From Bacillus ectoiniformans (lineage in GTDB: Bacteria; Bacillota; Bacilli; Bacillales; Domibacillaceae), in NCBI RefSeq assembly GCF_016908875.1, contig NZ_JAFBES010000011.1, positions 45,521 to 109,520 of the forward strand: a DNA stretch of 64,000 nt, in the 5' to 3' direction. Below are positions 35,319-44,452 of this stretch, in pieces. The notes under the pieces were generated by a model. It was not told where the DNA came from, made no database searches, and saw only the letters and a list, made by a program, of their open reading frames with translations. Each line of letters starts with the position of its first letter. Positions within the stretch are counted from its first letter, which is position 1. The translations under genes were made by a program, and so were the position numbers.

Positions 35319-36290
35319 TTACTGGATTAGTGTTCGAATCTTTTCTAGCTTCTCTTCCAATTCTTTTCTTGCCTCAATCGCTTCATCCAGACTGACAGAT
35401 ACAAAACGGACTTTTTCATTTGATTTAATTTGACCCATTACATTTAAATCTGCACTGATAATGGTAGCAATCGTGGCGTAGCCTCCACCCGTCACAGCAT
35501 CATGCAATAATGCGATGGGTTCAATGCCTGCAGGAACTTGTATAGAACCAATTGGGTAGCCTAAATCAGTTACGTTTGAAGGGTTGCTTCCGGCACCAAA
35601 AGGCTGTTCGCGCGGGACAAAATCTAACGGTTCGCCTTTGAAACGGTAGCCTACCCGGTTCGCATCAGGTGTGACAGTCCAATCAATACTTAGAAACTTC
35701 TGCTTGCTTTCTTCCGTTAACCGGTAGCTGCACAGGCCAATCACTACTCGAATTTCATAGGTTTTGCTGAATGCCGGGCGAAGTTCTTCCGGTATTTGAA
35801 TACCATGATTCACACTTGACCTGGTCATATTCCCTATTTCGAGTACGTCACCTTCCTTTAAGGCTCTGCCATTGAAACCGCCAATCCCGCATAGTGTATA
35901 AGTAGATCTAGACCCCATTTTAATCGGCACTTCAATTCCGCCTGAAACGGCAATATATACTCTGGCACCTTCTTTTACGAAATCAAAAGCCAACACGTCA
36001 CCTTTTGACACGCTTATTGGCTGCCATAAGGGAACCGTTTCCCCGTTTACTTTAGCTGGAAAGGTTCCACCTGTAATCGCAATCGTCGTGTTCGTTTGAA
36101 ATTCAAGTTCTGGACCAATATACGTCGCCTCAAGTACAGCGGCTTCTTCTTTATTTCCAACTAAAAGATTGGCTGAACGAAAGGAATATTTGTCCATTGC
36201 GCCTGAAGGAGGCATGCCTAAAGCGTAATAACCGTTTCTGCCATTGTCTTGCACAGTTGTTTGGAGCCCTGGTTTAATGACTTTAATCAT
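35319..36290 (-). CDS. pxpC: PxpC/KipA-family carboxyltransferase subunit, copy 2
   Basis: 323 residues. VIKPGLQTTVQDNGRNGYYALGMPPSGAMDKYS, GAGSNPSNVTDLGYPIGSIQVPAG and LLHDAVTGGGYATIATIIS match the family and copy 1. Start follows GAGG at 7 bases and overlaps pxpB copy 2 by 8 bases, the same geometry as copy 1, so the pair was duplicated as a unit or acquired twice. Next to the biotin carrier and carboxylase it is the likely carboxyltransferase half. Confidence 0.9.
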   Translation of the reverse strand: MIKVIKPGLQTTVQDNGRNGYYALGMPPSGAMDKYSFRSANLLVGNKEEAAVLEATYIGPELEFQTNTTIAITGGTFPAKVNGETVPLWQPISVSKGDVLAFDFVKEGARVYIAVSGGIEVPIKMGSRSTYTLCGIGGFNGRALKEGDVLEIGNMTRSSVNHGIQIPEELRPAFSKTYEIRVVIGLCSYRLTEESKQKFLSIDWTVTPDANRVGYRFKGEPLDFVPREQPFGAGSNPSNVTDLGYPIGSIQVPAGIEPIALLHDAVTGGGYATIATIISADLNVMGQIKSNEKVRFVSVSLDEAIEARKELEEKLEKIRTLIQ

Positions 36291-37176
36291 GATATAACCT
36301 CCTCATTACCTTCTCGGCAAACAGCTCAGGATCTTCCATGACTTCCCCTGGTGTAAAGATCATGTCTTTCGTTAAGTATTTAAACTTGCCGCTTTCTACC
36401 TCTTTCCTAATTGAGTCATATTCCTCTCTGTTAATGCTCCGATATCTTAAAATATCCCCTTGTCTAGGGAATACCATCGAATCCGAAAAGTCACTCAGTT
36501 TTTGTTCTACATCAAGAATAGGACCCGGTGCCCGTCCGAATAATTGGTAACCACCAGCCCCGTCCACCGGATAGATCACGGCAAAAGCACCGCCAAATCC
36601 GAAGGCGCGTTCAGGCGTAAACGTTCTCGGGCGTACATATTTCGGCACTTCAATTTGTTTTTCTTGTGATGTTAGCTGGAAGCTGAACGGGAGGCCTGGC
36701 ACGAAGCCCACCATTGAAACTAAAAAAGGGTAGCCTGAAACCGCTTCAATCAACTCTTCTTTTGATTCATAGCCATTAATTCTTGCCGAGTATTCCAAGT
36801 CAGTGGAATCAGGATCTTGGTGATTCGCGCGAAAACGCATCAAAGCTTCATGAGTCCAAGGATCTTCAAATAGAACCGGCACATCAACTAACCTTGATTG
36901 AATGGTTAAATCCTTATAGTCTCCTATGGAATGTTCTAATTGTTTCAGTTTCTCCATTAAATCTCTCGGATGTAATACTTCGGGATCAACTCGAATAATG
37001 TAGGAAGCATTTCCAGGACAAATATCAACAATGCCCGACAACTCTTTGTCCCTCAACTTATTGGTTATAGCCATTCCTTTAAACATCGCTTCTAAGTTCA
37101 TTGATTCGGATAACTCGACAAAGACAAATTCATCTCCACCGTATTCGTACCGAATGGTATGTTCAGCATGATTCAT
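36283..37176 (-). CDS. pxpB: PxpB/KipI-family subunit, copy 2
   Basis: 297 residues. MVGFVPGLPFSFQL, PKYVRPRTFTPERAFGFGGAF and YPVDGAGGYQLFGRAPGP mark the family. ATG 37176 is 8 bases after AGGTGG; a GTG four codons earlier lies inside that site. First gene of the operon. It shows the same C-terminal extension as copy 1. Its substrate could differ from 5-oxoproline, since related pairs act in urea carboxylase. Confidence 0.88.
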   Translation of the reverse strand: MNHAEHTIRYEYGGDEFVFVELSESMNLEAMFKGMAITNKLRDKELSGIVDICPGNASYIIRVDPEVLHPRDLMEKLKQLEHSIGDYKDLTIQSRLVDVPVLFEDPWTHEALMRFRANHQDPDSTDLEYSARINGYESKEELIEAVSGYPFLVSMVGFVPGLPFSFQLTSQEKQIEVPKYVRPRTFTPERAFGFGGAFAVIYPVDGAGGYQLFGRAPGPILDVEQKLSDFSDSMVFPRQGDILRYRSINREEYDSIRKEVESGKFKYLTKDMIFTPGEVMEDPELFAEKVMRRLYHD

Positions 37177-37252
37177 TTCTTGTTCCACCTCGCTAGTAAT
37201 AAAATTTATTAGTATTTCTTGTTTAGGGGTCAGTTGTAACTCTCGGTTTAAA

Positions 37253-37266
37253 TAAAAGCGTTTTCA
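37253..37266 (-). promoter_or_regulatory. cre-like site before the pxp operon
   Basis: Read leftward, TGAAAACGCTTTTA fits the CcpA consensus TGWAANCGNTNWCA except for one position. It lies about 80 bases before the first gene. It suggests carbon catabolite control. Confidence 0.5.
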
Positions 37267-37295
37267 TATTTTTAAAAAATGCTGCCTCTACCATT

Positions 37296-37311
37296 ATTTC
37301 ATTATTGAAAT
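37296..37311 (-). promoter_or_regulatory. Palindrome ATTTCA-TTAT-TGAAAT (proximal)
   Basis: Perfect 6-bp arms around 4 bases, about 120 bases before the first pxp gene. The same arms recur at 37418-37433. A likely target for the TyrR-like HTH of the regulator encoded in the operon. Confidence 0.5.
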
Positions 37312-37397
37312 ATCCCCTCATCTTTCTTATTAACAACTTAACAACTCTTGAATTAAAGAGTCAATAATATTTAGAATTTTTTAAATATAAGCTTTTT

Positions 37398-37433
37398 ATT
37401 TCAAAAACGATTGCTTTATTTCAAAAATGAAAT
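37398..37433 (-). promoter_or_regulatory. Tandem palindrome sites (distal)
   Basis: ATTTCA-AAAA-TGAAAT at 37418-37433 is perfect. A related half-preserved copy at 37398-37413 starts exactly 20 bases away, about two helical turns, so dimers would lie on one DNA face. They sit 220-255 bases before the operon. Confidence 0.5.
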
Positions 37434-37470
37434 TAATTTTATGCCTCATTTATCCATTATTATCAACAAA

Positions 37471-37502
37471 AAACCCCTATTTAGTAGTAATTACTAAATA
37501 GG
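37471..37502 (-). terminator. Terminator of the EamA transporter gene
   Basis: CCTATTTAGTA pairs with TACTAAATAGG around a 5-base loop; leftward it ends in T-rich sequence. Confidence 0.85.
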
Positions 37503-37524
37503 AGCTTACATTACACATGAATCA

Positions 37525-38427
37525 TTAATCTTGAAGAGAGGCTTGTGTTTCATTTTCAAGCTGCTGCTTCCCTAATTTACTTGTCCAGTTTACTAGAAAA
37601 ATCCCTGCAAATATCAACAATCCGCCTCCAAGAACAGCCCATTCCACTGTTTCATTCAATAATAACCAGCCAGTTAACACGCCAAAGAATGGAGCTAAAA
37701 ACAAAAAGGCACTTACTTTTCCGGGGTCACCTATCCGAAGCAAGGTAAACCAGCCGGCGAATTGAACGATTGACGCCATAATGGCCAGCCATAAAACGAT
37801 GAGGATAGACGTCTGGTTCACAATAAACACTTGCTGTTCTAATATAAAACTTGCCGCAAACAGCAACACGCCGCCAAATAGCATTTGATAAGCTGTTAAT
37901 ACCCACGTATCAAACTCTCTTCCCCATGTATTGATTAACAATGTAGCAATCGCCCAGGCCACGGCAGAAGCCATTCCTAAGTATGTACCCTCTTTAATAT
38001 CTAAATGAGAGCCCATCGTGATAAATACGCCAATGAAACCGAGACAAACTCCAATCCATTGTGTCATATGGTAGCGGGCTTTAAGGAATACAGTTCCGAA
38101 TAGTACGACGAGCAGAGGATTCGTAAAAGTTAGTATAGAGGATTCACCGGCAGTAATCGTTCTTAAACTTAGAAAGATACAGCCCATGACGATCGCAGTC
38201 TGAAAAGATCCAATTAGCGCAACCTTACTCCATTCTTTAAGTCGTTGAGGGTGTGGCCGCTTGGCTGCCAAAACAAAAACCGCCATTAATAGACCGGCTA
38301 TGGTAAAACGTAACGCAATCAACAAAAGAGGAGAAATATAGTCCATGCCGATTTTTCCAACTGCAAATGAAGACCCCATTAACCCCGTTGTTAATACAAC
38401 TAGAAAACTAAAAAGAAATTTATTCAT
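37525..38427 (-). CDS. EamA/DMT-family transporter
   Basis: 300 residues, ten hydrophobic segments in two EamA repeats (GLMGSSFAVGKIGMDYISPLLLIALRF; VAWAIATLLINTWG; FLFLAPFFGVLTGWLLLNE). ATG 38427 follows AGGGGAG; the frame extends 11 codons upstream without support. A drug/metabolite exporter of unknown substrate. Single gene. Confidence 0.9.
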   Translation of the reverse strand: MNKFLFSFLVVLTTGLMGSSFAVGKIGMDYISPLLLIALRFTIAGLLMAVFVLAAKRPHPQRLKEWSKVALIGSFQTAIVMGCIFLSLRTITAGESSILTFTNPLLVVLFGTVFLKARYHMTQWIGVCLGFIGVFITMGSHLDIKEGTYLGMASAVAWAIATLLINTWGREFDTWVLTAYQMLFGGVLLFAASFILEQQVFIVNQTSILIVLWLAIMASIVQFAGWFTLLRIGDPGKVSAFLFLAPFFGVLTGWLLLNETVEWAVLGGGLLIFAGIFLVNWTSKLGKQQLENETQASLQD

Positions 38428-38623
38428 GAAATTCTCCCCTTTAATATCGCAAACACTCATTCTTTGTAACAGTTCTATCTTATCAAATAAAGTAAATCGA
38501 AACCAAAAATATCTAAATAGTAAGTAATTTCAGCTGAAAATAAAAAGGTTTGAACTTATTTTAAAGAGGTATATCTAAGAAGTACAACGAGAATGACAAG
38601 TCACCTATTGAAGGAGTTCATAT

Positions 38624-39103
38624 ATGTTTAATTTAAGTGATATGGTTACGTTTGCCTGGGCTTTTTTCATCACCCTTCCTCTTACCTTGATCATTCATAC
38701 AGGAGGACATGCTTTTTTCATCAAATTATTCGGCGGGAAAGCAACTTTAACAATTGGTCGCGGAGGCAAGTTATTTGCATTTGGACCGCTTGATATACGT
38801 AAATTATATTTTATTGATGCGGCTTGTTATTTCGATGCCATTCGAAAAGAACGCCGCTGGAAACATGCACTGATTTATGCAGGGGGACCTTTGTTTAATA
38901 TCATCTCTATTTTACTTGTGAATGGATTCATTCATGCCGGTGTGTTAGAACCGCATATGTTCTTTTACCAATTCGTTTATTTCTCAGTTTATCTTGTATT
39001 CTTTTCTCTCCTTCCGATAGAATATGGAGAAGATAATCCAAGTGACGGGAAAGCGATCATGGATGCATTGCGTCACGGTAAAATTTATAAAGAATTTGAA
39101 TAA
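38624..39103 (+). CDS. Membrane protein resembling a site-2 protease without its catalytic Glu
   Basis: 159 residues, three or four hydrophobic segments. In the first, IIHTGGHAFF (His25, His29) occupies the place of the zinc motif HExxH of M50 proteases, but Thr stands for the catalytic Glu. ALIYAGGPLFNIISILL and NPSDGKAI (Asp141) resemble the M50 segment GPxxN and the third ligand motif NxxDG. So metal ligands remain but the general base is missing. It may be an inactive relative that acts by binding. ATG after GAAGGAG. Single gene. Confidence 0.65.
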   Translation: MFNLSDMVTFAWAFFITLPLTLIIHTGGHAFFIKLFGGKATLTIGRGGKLFAFGPLDIRKLYFIDAACYFDAIRKERRWKHALIYAGGPLFNIISILLVNGFIHAGVLEPHMFFYQFVYFSVYLVFFSLLPIEYGEDNPSDGKAIMDALRHGKIYKEFE

Positions 39104-39145
39104 AAAATGAGGAAAGGCAGAATGAATGCCTTTCCTCATTTTTTA
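39102..39145 (+). terminator. Terminator, shared with the converging oxidoreductase gene
   Basis: An 18-bp stem AAAAAATGAGGAAAGGCA with its complement, 7-base loop and A/T runs on both sides. It serves both converging genes. Confidence 0.9.
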
Positions 39146-40186
39146 TTATTCAAAGAATACAGTCGTTTTTTCCTGACTGCTTACAGCGGCCGCTTCAAGA
39201 ACTTCTATGACAGCAAGAGCATCTTGAGCAGGGACGGGGGATAAATAATTTTGTCTGATTGTTTTATACAGGGTTTGATAATAGGATTGATAAGAGCCTT
39301 TTGCCGTGACGACTCGATCACGCTTTAATTTATCGTCTTTTATCGTAACCAGCGTTCCATATTGATCAATCGCATCTGATCCATACCCGGCATCGCTTGG
39401 AAGCATTCCAGCTTTTAGTTGTTCTTCTTGACGATCTCTTCCATATTTTAAATAGCTGCCTTTTGTGCCATGGACTTCTATATGAGGGCCCGGGTAGGGA
39501 GTAATTGAGCTGGCTTCTAGTATGACGCGCAGTCTGTTATATCCAATAATCATATGAAAGTAATCATCTACTTTTGCTCCAGGACGCTGGGCGAGTGTTT
39601 CAGCTGTCACGAATTTGGGCAAACCAAACAGATAGATAGCTTGATCAATTAAGTGTGAGCCTAAATCATAAAGAAGGCCTGCTCCAGGTTCCTCTCGTTC
39701 CCGCCAGCGATCCCGAACAGTTGGCCGATACCGGTTAAAGTGGACTTTGTAAGTCGAGATTTTCCCTAAAGTGTTGTCTTGAATTAACTTTTTCGCGGTT
39801 AGGAAATCGCCATCAAAGCGGCGGTTATGAAAAACACTTAGGACAACATCTTGTTCGTCAGCTAATGCTATCAGTTCTTCCGCTTCCTCAGATGTGACAG
39901 TAAAAGGCTTTTCCACAACGACATGCTTACCGGCCAGTATGGATTTCTTCGCATGGTGATAATGCAGCCCTGTTGGTGTGGTGATGACGATCAATTCTAT
40001 TTCCTCATCTTTCAGTAGCGCATTCAGTGTACCCACTACTTCAACATCAGGGAAGTCTTCAAGTACTTTTTTCCGATCTGAAGACATAACCTTGGTCACT
40101 TCGAAACCTTCTGCATCACTTAAAAGCGGCGCATGAAAAGTGGCTGCAGAATTCCCATAACCTACGAGCCCCGTTTTAATTACCAT
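39146..40186 (-). CDS. Gfo/Idh/MocA-family oxidoreductase (IolW/YvaA-like)
   Basis: 346 residues. GLVGYGNSAATFHAPLL is the NAD(P) site, VEKPF the catalytic Lys motif, and the C-terminal domain FNRYRPTVRDRWRE ... YDLGSHLIDQAIYLFG is typical of scyllo-inositol dehydrogenase IolW/YvaA. Probably reduces or oxidises an inositol-like sugar. Single gene; start after AAGGACG-like site. Confidence 0.87.
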   Translation of the reverse strand: MVIKTGLVGYGNSAATFHAPLLSDAEGFEVTKVMSSDRKKVLEDFPDVEVVGTLNALLKDEEIELIVITTPTGLHYHHAKKSILAGKHVVVEKPFTVTSEEAEELIALADEQDVVLSVFHNRRFDGDFLTAKKLIQDNTLGKISTYKVHFNRYRPTVRDRWREREEPGAGLLYDLGSHLIDQAIYLFGLPKFVTAETLAQRPGAKVDDYFHMIIGYNRLRVILEASSITPYPGPHIEVHGTKGSYLKYGRDRQEEQLKAGMLPSDAGYGSDAIDQYGTLVTIKDDKLKRDRVVTAKGSYQSYYQTLYKTIRQNYLSPVPAQDALAVIEVLEAAAVSSQEKTTVFFE

Positions 40187-40344
40187 ATAACTACACGTCC
40201 TTTTCTGCTTGCTTATATCTTTCCTGCTTAAACTACTTTTAGCTTTTTAATGCAGGCCAATTAAACGATAGGTTGGATTTAATTGATTCTTCATTATATG
40301 TGGAAATTAAACAAGCATACATGAATGATCTCTTTCCGTAAATG

Positions 40345-40376
40345 AAAAAGGTTTGCCTTTAGCAAACCTTTTAACC
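40345..40376 (-). terminator. Terminator of the chemoreceptor gene
   Basis: AAAAGGTTTGC/GCAAACCTTTT stem with a 5-base loop. A-run upstream gives a T-run leftward. Confidence 0.88.
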
Positions 40377-40379
40377 ATA

Positions 40380-42080
40380 TTATACTTTAAATTTTTGTAC
40401 CAATTCTACTAATTGAGAAGATAATCCCGCTAGCTGCTCACTGCCTTTAGCGATCATTTCATTAGCTACCGCTTGCTGCTGAATAGAGGCAGATGTTTGT
40501 TCTGTGCCTGCAGCCGCTTCTTCAGAGATCGCCGACATTTCTTGGCTAAACTGATTGATAGAGTCACTGTTTTTTTGGATTGTTTGCAGATTAAGAGCGA
40601 CTTCATGAATCTGCTCCACCATTTGCTTGACTTCAGACATAATCACTTCAAATGTCTGCCCCGTTTTCTGGATAAACTCATTTCCAGTCTCCGTAGCCTC
40701 TACACCGACTTTTAATGTCTGTACAACATTTTTGGATTCTGTTTGGATGCCTTCAGAAATGGTCGTAATTTCATTAATTGAATTGGACACTTCTTCAGCC
40801 AGCTTCCGAACTTCATCAGCAACAACTGCGAAGCCTTTCCCCTGTTCTCCGGCCCTGGCTGCTTCAATCGCTGCGTTTAAGGCTAAAAGATTGGTTTGAG
40901 CGGCAATATCATTAATTACTTTCACAAGTGTGCTGATATCGTTATTTCGATGGTCGAGCTCTTGAACTTTTTGCATCGTTTCAAGGACAATCCCGTTAAT
41001 TCTGGTCATTTGACCGACAGACTGATCCATTAACTGTTTGCCTTCAGCGGATTTTTCATATACTCCTTGAGACGTCTCTTTCAATGCTTCTCCGCTGTTA
41101 TTCGTTTCTAAAATGATTTTTGTAAATTCTTCCACCGTTTTCGCGGCATCAGATGAGGAAGAAGCCTGTTCTTCCGAAGCGGCAGATAATTCTTGCATAG
41201 CGGCGGCTACCTGTTCACTGCCTATTTTGACTTCTTCAGATGATTGAGCTAAATCATTGCTTTGTTTCCTCACTGTCTGAGAAATAGTAGATACGCTGGA
41301 TATGATGGTATACAGATTGTTCTTCATGGTGTTCACAGCAGTTGCCAGCATACCAATTTCATCTTTGCTGTTAATGACTACATCTTTTTCGCTTAAGTTT
41401 CCATTAGCCACTTCCGTAATCGCATGAACCGTTTGTTTTAAAGGCCGGCTGATCGTTTTTGTTAAGTACCAAACAATGTACATTCCGATCAAAGCAGCGG
41501 CTATAATACCTGAAATGACAATCGTTTTTCCAGTTTGGTAAGCTTGTCCCGCTTCATCTCTGGCTGTGTTAGCCCCTTCATCATTAAAGGCAAGCATTGT
41601 GTCTAATGTGATTTGCATTTCGTCAAAAGATGCTTGGGCCACTTTAGCACTATCTAATGCGGCAGCCATTTGGTTTTCATTGCTTAATTCAAGAGTTTGA
41701 GTATTTTGATCTAAGTAGGATTGCCACTGCTCTTTCAGCTGTTCGAAGTTTTTACGATCTTCTTCAATGATAATTGTTTTCTCATAAGCTATGTAATCCT
41801 TTTCTATTAGATCTATTGTAGTGTTAAGTTTATCTTCATAATTTTCTTTTTCATTTTGATCAACTGCAGAAATATGTCTCAATGTAAGTGTAAGAACATG
41901 TTCAGTTAAGTAATTAAAATGATTGATGGTCTGCACCCCTGGCAGCCACGAAATATTAATTTCTGTTGTTTTTTCATTTACAGCTGCTGAACGATTGATC
42001 GCTGCTATGCCAATGATTAGCATGAGAACAATCATTACTGAAAAACTTACAAATAATTTTTTCCCCACATTCATATTCAT
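40380..42080 (-). CDS. Methyl-accepting chemotaxis protein
   Basis: 566 residues: membrane segment about 9-29, a four-helix-bundle ligand domain (30-185), second segment about 188-208, HAMP (about 210-262), then the signalling domain whose tip [38 protein letters not shown] binds CheA and CheW. The C-terminus lacks a CheR pentapeptide. Ligand unknown. Single gene. Start after AGGTGGG. Confidence 0.94.
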   Translation of the reverse strand: MNMNVGKKLFVSFSVMIVLMLIIGIAAINRSAAVNEKTTEINISWLPGVQTINHFNYLTEHVLTLTLRHISAVDQNEKENYEDKLNTTIDLIEKDYIAYEKTIIIEEDRKNFEQLKEQWQSYLDQNTQTLELSNENQMAAALDSAKVAQASFDEMQITLDTMLAFNDEGANTARDEAGQAYQTGKTIVISGIIAAALIGMYIVWYLTKTISRPLKQTVHAITEVANGNLSEKDVVINSKDEIGMLATAVNTMKNNLYTIISSVSTISQTVRKQSNDLAQSSEEVKIGSEQVAAAMQELSAASEEQASSSSDAAKTVEEFTKIILETNNSGEALKETSQGVYEKSAEGKQLMDQSVGQMTRINGIVLETMQKVQELDHRNNDISTLVKVINDIAAQTNLLALNAAIEAARAGEQGKGFAVVADEVRKLAEEVSNSINEITTISEGIQTESKNVVQTLKVGVEATETGNEFIQKTGQTFEVIMSEVKQMVEQIHEVALNLQTIQKNSDSINQFSQEMSAISEEAAAGTEQTSASIQQQAVANEMIAKGSEQLAGLSSQLVELVQKFKV

Positions 42081-42234
42081 CCCACCTGCTCCTTTAGACT
42101 CGTCAAAGGATCTCTATTCAGACCTTTAATCCTAGTATATATGAAACAATGGAAATATTATAATGTAAATCGGTTAATTTTTCAGATTCATACAAAAAAT
42201 CCCGAGAACAAATTCCCGGAATTTAATCTTTCGG

Positions 42235-43569
42235 CTAATTAGATACTCTTCTTGCGGCCTGCTGAAGCGGATCCCATACGCCATTAAATGGCGGAGCGTA
42301 ACTTAAGTCTAAATCTTCAAGATCTTCAATGGACATTTCATGGAAGAGAGCAGTTGACAGGACGTCTATCCGTTTATCGACCCCTTTTTCCCCAATGATT
42401 TGAGCGCCTAAAAGGAGAAAGTCTTCTTTCTGATAAATAAGTTTAATATGAAGCGGAGAGGCACCTGGATAATATCCTGCGTGATCTTTCGATTGAATCT
42501 GAACACATTGGTAAGGAATCTCTAATTCTTTCGCTGCTTTTTCAGAGAGACCGGTGATCGCGGCAGAAACATCCATAAATTGTAAAATAGAAGTGCCTGT
42601 GATCCCTTTAAACGTCCGTTTTTTGCCGATCATATTCATGCCTGCGAGCCGTCCTTGTTTGTTGGCGGTCGTCCCCAGTGGAATATAGTCTTGTTGTTTC
42701 TTAACTATATGATAATGAGTAGCACAGTCACCCGCTGCATAAATATCCTCAAGTGACGTTTCTAAATATTCGTTGACAAGAATGGCTCCATTTTGCTTTA
42801 ATTCAATGCCAGTATCAATAAGAAACCCTGTATTCGGACGGACGCCTACTGATACAAGAACCAAATCTGTTGGATATTCATTCTTATCTGTGACAATGGC
42901 TGTCGCTCGATCTTTCCCTTTCACCTCTGTCACATTTTCATTCAGGATTAATTCAATGTCATGTTTCTTTGCTTCTTCATGTATGTGCATCGCCATGTCT
43001 TTATCAAACATATTGGCAACATAATCACTTCTTTGAATCATTCGTACCTTTATGTTTCTTCTTTTTAAATTCTCTGCCATTTCCAGGCCTATATAGCCTC
43101 CCCCGACAATTGTGACATGCCGGATCCCTTGTTCTATAACCTCTTGCAGTCTTTTAGCGTCTGGGATAGTTTTTAAACAGTAACTGTTGTGTTTATTAAT
43201 ACCTTTCCAGCTAGGCATATAAGGGCTAGCTCCAGTGGCTATCAAAAGCTTGTCATAATCAATTGAAAAACTTTCGCCTGTTAAAGTCTGTACACCGGAA
43301 ACTGTCTTTTTCACTGGGTCAACCTTCGTTACTTCGTGATGAACTCTTGCGTCAATTGCATATCGCTCTCGAAAGGTTTCTGCACTGCGCGCGATTAACT
43401 TATCCGTCGATTCAATAAGACCTCCAATTACATATGGCAAGCCGCATTGGCCATAGGAATAGATCCCGCCTTTTTCTAAGGTCACAATATCTGCATAAGG
43501 GTCTTTTCTAGTAATCTGCATCGCAGCACTCATTCCTGCTGCATCTCCCCCGATAATGACATATTTCAT
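42235..43569 (-). CDS. CoA-disulfide reductase / NADH oxidase-family flavoprotein
   Basis: 444 residues. YVIIGGDAAGMSAA (FAD site), Cys42 in SYGQCGLPY (single redox Cys), ATGASPYMP, VTIVGGGYIGLEMAENL (NAD site) and YAAGDCA fit the CoADR/Nox group. It likely reduces CoA disulfide or persulfides with NAD(P)H. No rhodanese domain is attached. ATG 43569 follows GAGGTG. Confidence 0.88.
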   Translation of the reverse strand: MKYVIIGGDAAGMSAAMQITRKDPYADIVTLEKGGIYSYGQCGLPYVIGGLIESTDKLIARSAETFRERYAIDARVHHEVTKVDPVKKTVSGVQTLTGESFSIDYDKLLIATGASPYMPSWKGINKHNSYCLKTIPDAKRLQEVIEQGIRHVTIVGGGYIGLEMAENLKRRNIKVRMIQRSDYVANMFDKDMAMHIHEEAKKHDIELILNENVTEVKGKDRATAIVTDKNEYPTDLVLVSVGVRPNTGFLIDTGIELKQNGAILVNEYLETSLEDIYAAGDCATHYHIVKKQQDYIPLGTTANKQGRLAGMNMIGKKRTFKGITGTSILQFMDVSAAITGLSEKAAKELEIPYQCVQIQSKDHAGYYPGASPLHIKLIYQKEDFLLLGAQIIGEKGVDKRIDVLSTALFHEMSIEDLEDLDLSYAPPFNGVWDPLQQAARRVSN

Positions 43570-43705
43570 TCTAATCACCTCAAAGAATTAATTTTAGATA
43601 ACGATTTAATGGGGCAAATATTATTTAAAAAATCAACGGATTCTCTTGAATGTTTTCATTTATGTAGAGCAAATTAATGATAACTATAGAAGAAAGGGTG
43701 AGACG

Positions 43706-43855
43706 GTGAAAAATAATCAAAAGGATCACAAAGAACAGGTTCGTGCTTTTACTGATGAAGAGATAACACAAGGGCTGGATATTGTTCACGAACAGCTTAC
43801 TGATACGTATGCAGACGGAACAGTTGATCGAAGAATTGAACAAGAGAAACAATAA
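43706..43855 (+). CDS. Small hydrophilic hypothetical protein
   Basis: 49 residues (MKNNQKDHKEQVRAFTDEEI ... DRRIEQEKQ). GTG 43706 follows AGAAAGGG at about 8 bases. It is charged and lacks membrane segments, like many small sporulation or stress proteins of bacilli. It is followed by a strong terminator, supporting a real gene. Function unknown. Confidence 0.6.
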   Translation: MKNNQKDHKEQVRAFTDEEITQGLDIVHEQLTDTYADGTVDRRIEQEKQ

Positions 43856-43863
43856 AAAGCAGG

Positions 43864-43893
43864 GAGAAGCCCCTTATTTTTAAGGGACTTCTC
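43864..43893. terminator. Terminator between converging small gene and acetyltransferase
   Basis: GAGAAG-C-CCCTTA pairs with TAAGGG-A-CTTCTC around TTTT. It sits between two converging genes. Confidence 0.8.
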
Positions 43894-43897
43894 TTAC

Positions 43898-44173
43898 TTA
43901 GTCAGCTAAAATATCTTGATACTGTTCATTGTTTTCCAGCTTGGATTTCGCGTATGTACAGGTAGGAAGAATCTTCTTTCCTTCTTTACGAGCATAATCT
44001 ACTGCACTTTGCAAAAGCTTGGCAGCGATCCCTTGACCTCGCAGCTGATCAGATACATATGTATGATTGACGTCGATGACATTTTCGTGGACCTTAGTAT
44101 AGGTAAGTTCTGCTAGGGTCACTCCTTCTTGATCAATAAAAAACCTGCCCTCTTCCTGTTGAATTTGTGTCAT
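43898..44173 (-). CDS. GNAT-like N-acetyltransferase (COG2388/YjdJ type)
   Basis: 91 residues. TYVSDQLRGQGIAAKLLQSAVDYARKEGKKILPTC holds the acetyl-CoA loop (RGQGIA) and the C-terminal Cys-containing strand of this short family. Substrate unknown. ATG after AGGGAGG. Single gene. Confidence 0.88.
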   Translation of the reverse strand: MTQIQQEEGRFFIDQEGVTLAELTYTKVHENVIDVNHTYVSDQLRGQGIAAKLLQSAVDYARKEGKKILPTCTYAKSKLENNEQYQDILAD

Positions 44174-44452
44174 AATATTTCCCTCCCTTAGTTTTATTAT
44201 CCCTAAGTTTACTGAATTAAACCACTATAAAAGTTGAAATAATCAAATAATTGTTTATTTCCCTTGAATGATTTATTTCCCCGGCAAGCGCAAAAATAGA
44301 CAATTCTCTGCATGAATCTTGTTTTAAACTTAAGCATTCTGTAAGATTTTGCTTCATATAATCACTAGTGTCTTAGCTTGCAGTGCTGCATGCGAAAATT
44401 TCCAGCCAGTTTATGTTATACTATACAGAGATTGTTTGAAGGAGTGTTGCAA

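Larger units (their letters stand above)
37177..37524. other. Regulatory region upstream of the pxp operon
   Basis: About 350 AT-rich bases, with two ATTTCA-N4-TGAAAT palindromes, one degenerate third site, a cre-like site and the EamA-gene terminator at its right. No sigma-54 promoter (GG-N10-GC) was found in the leftward direction, and no single sigma-A promoter stands out. Confidence 0.55.

Noticed and set aside
37281..37293. Possible sigma-54 promoter (TGGTAGAGGCAGC read leftward)
   Set aside because: The GG and GC elements are two bases too close, and the regulator lacks the GAFTGA motif.
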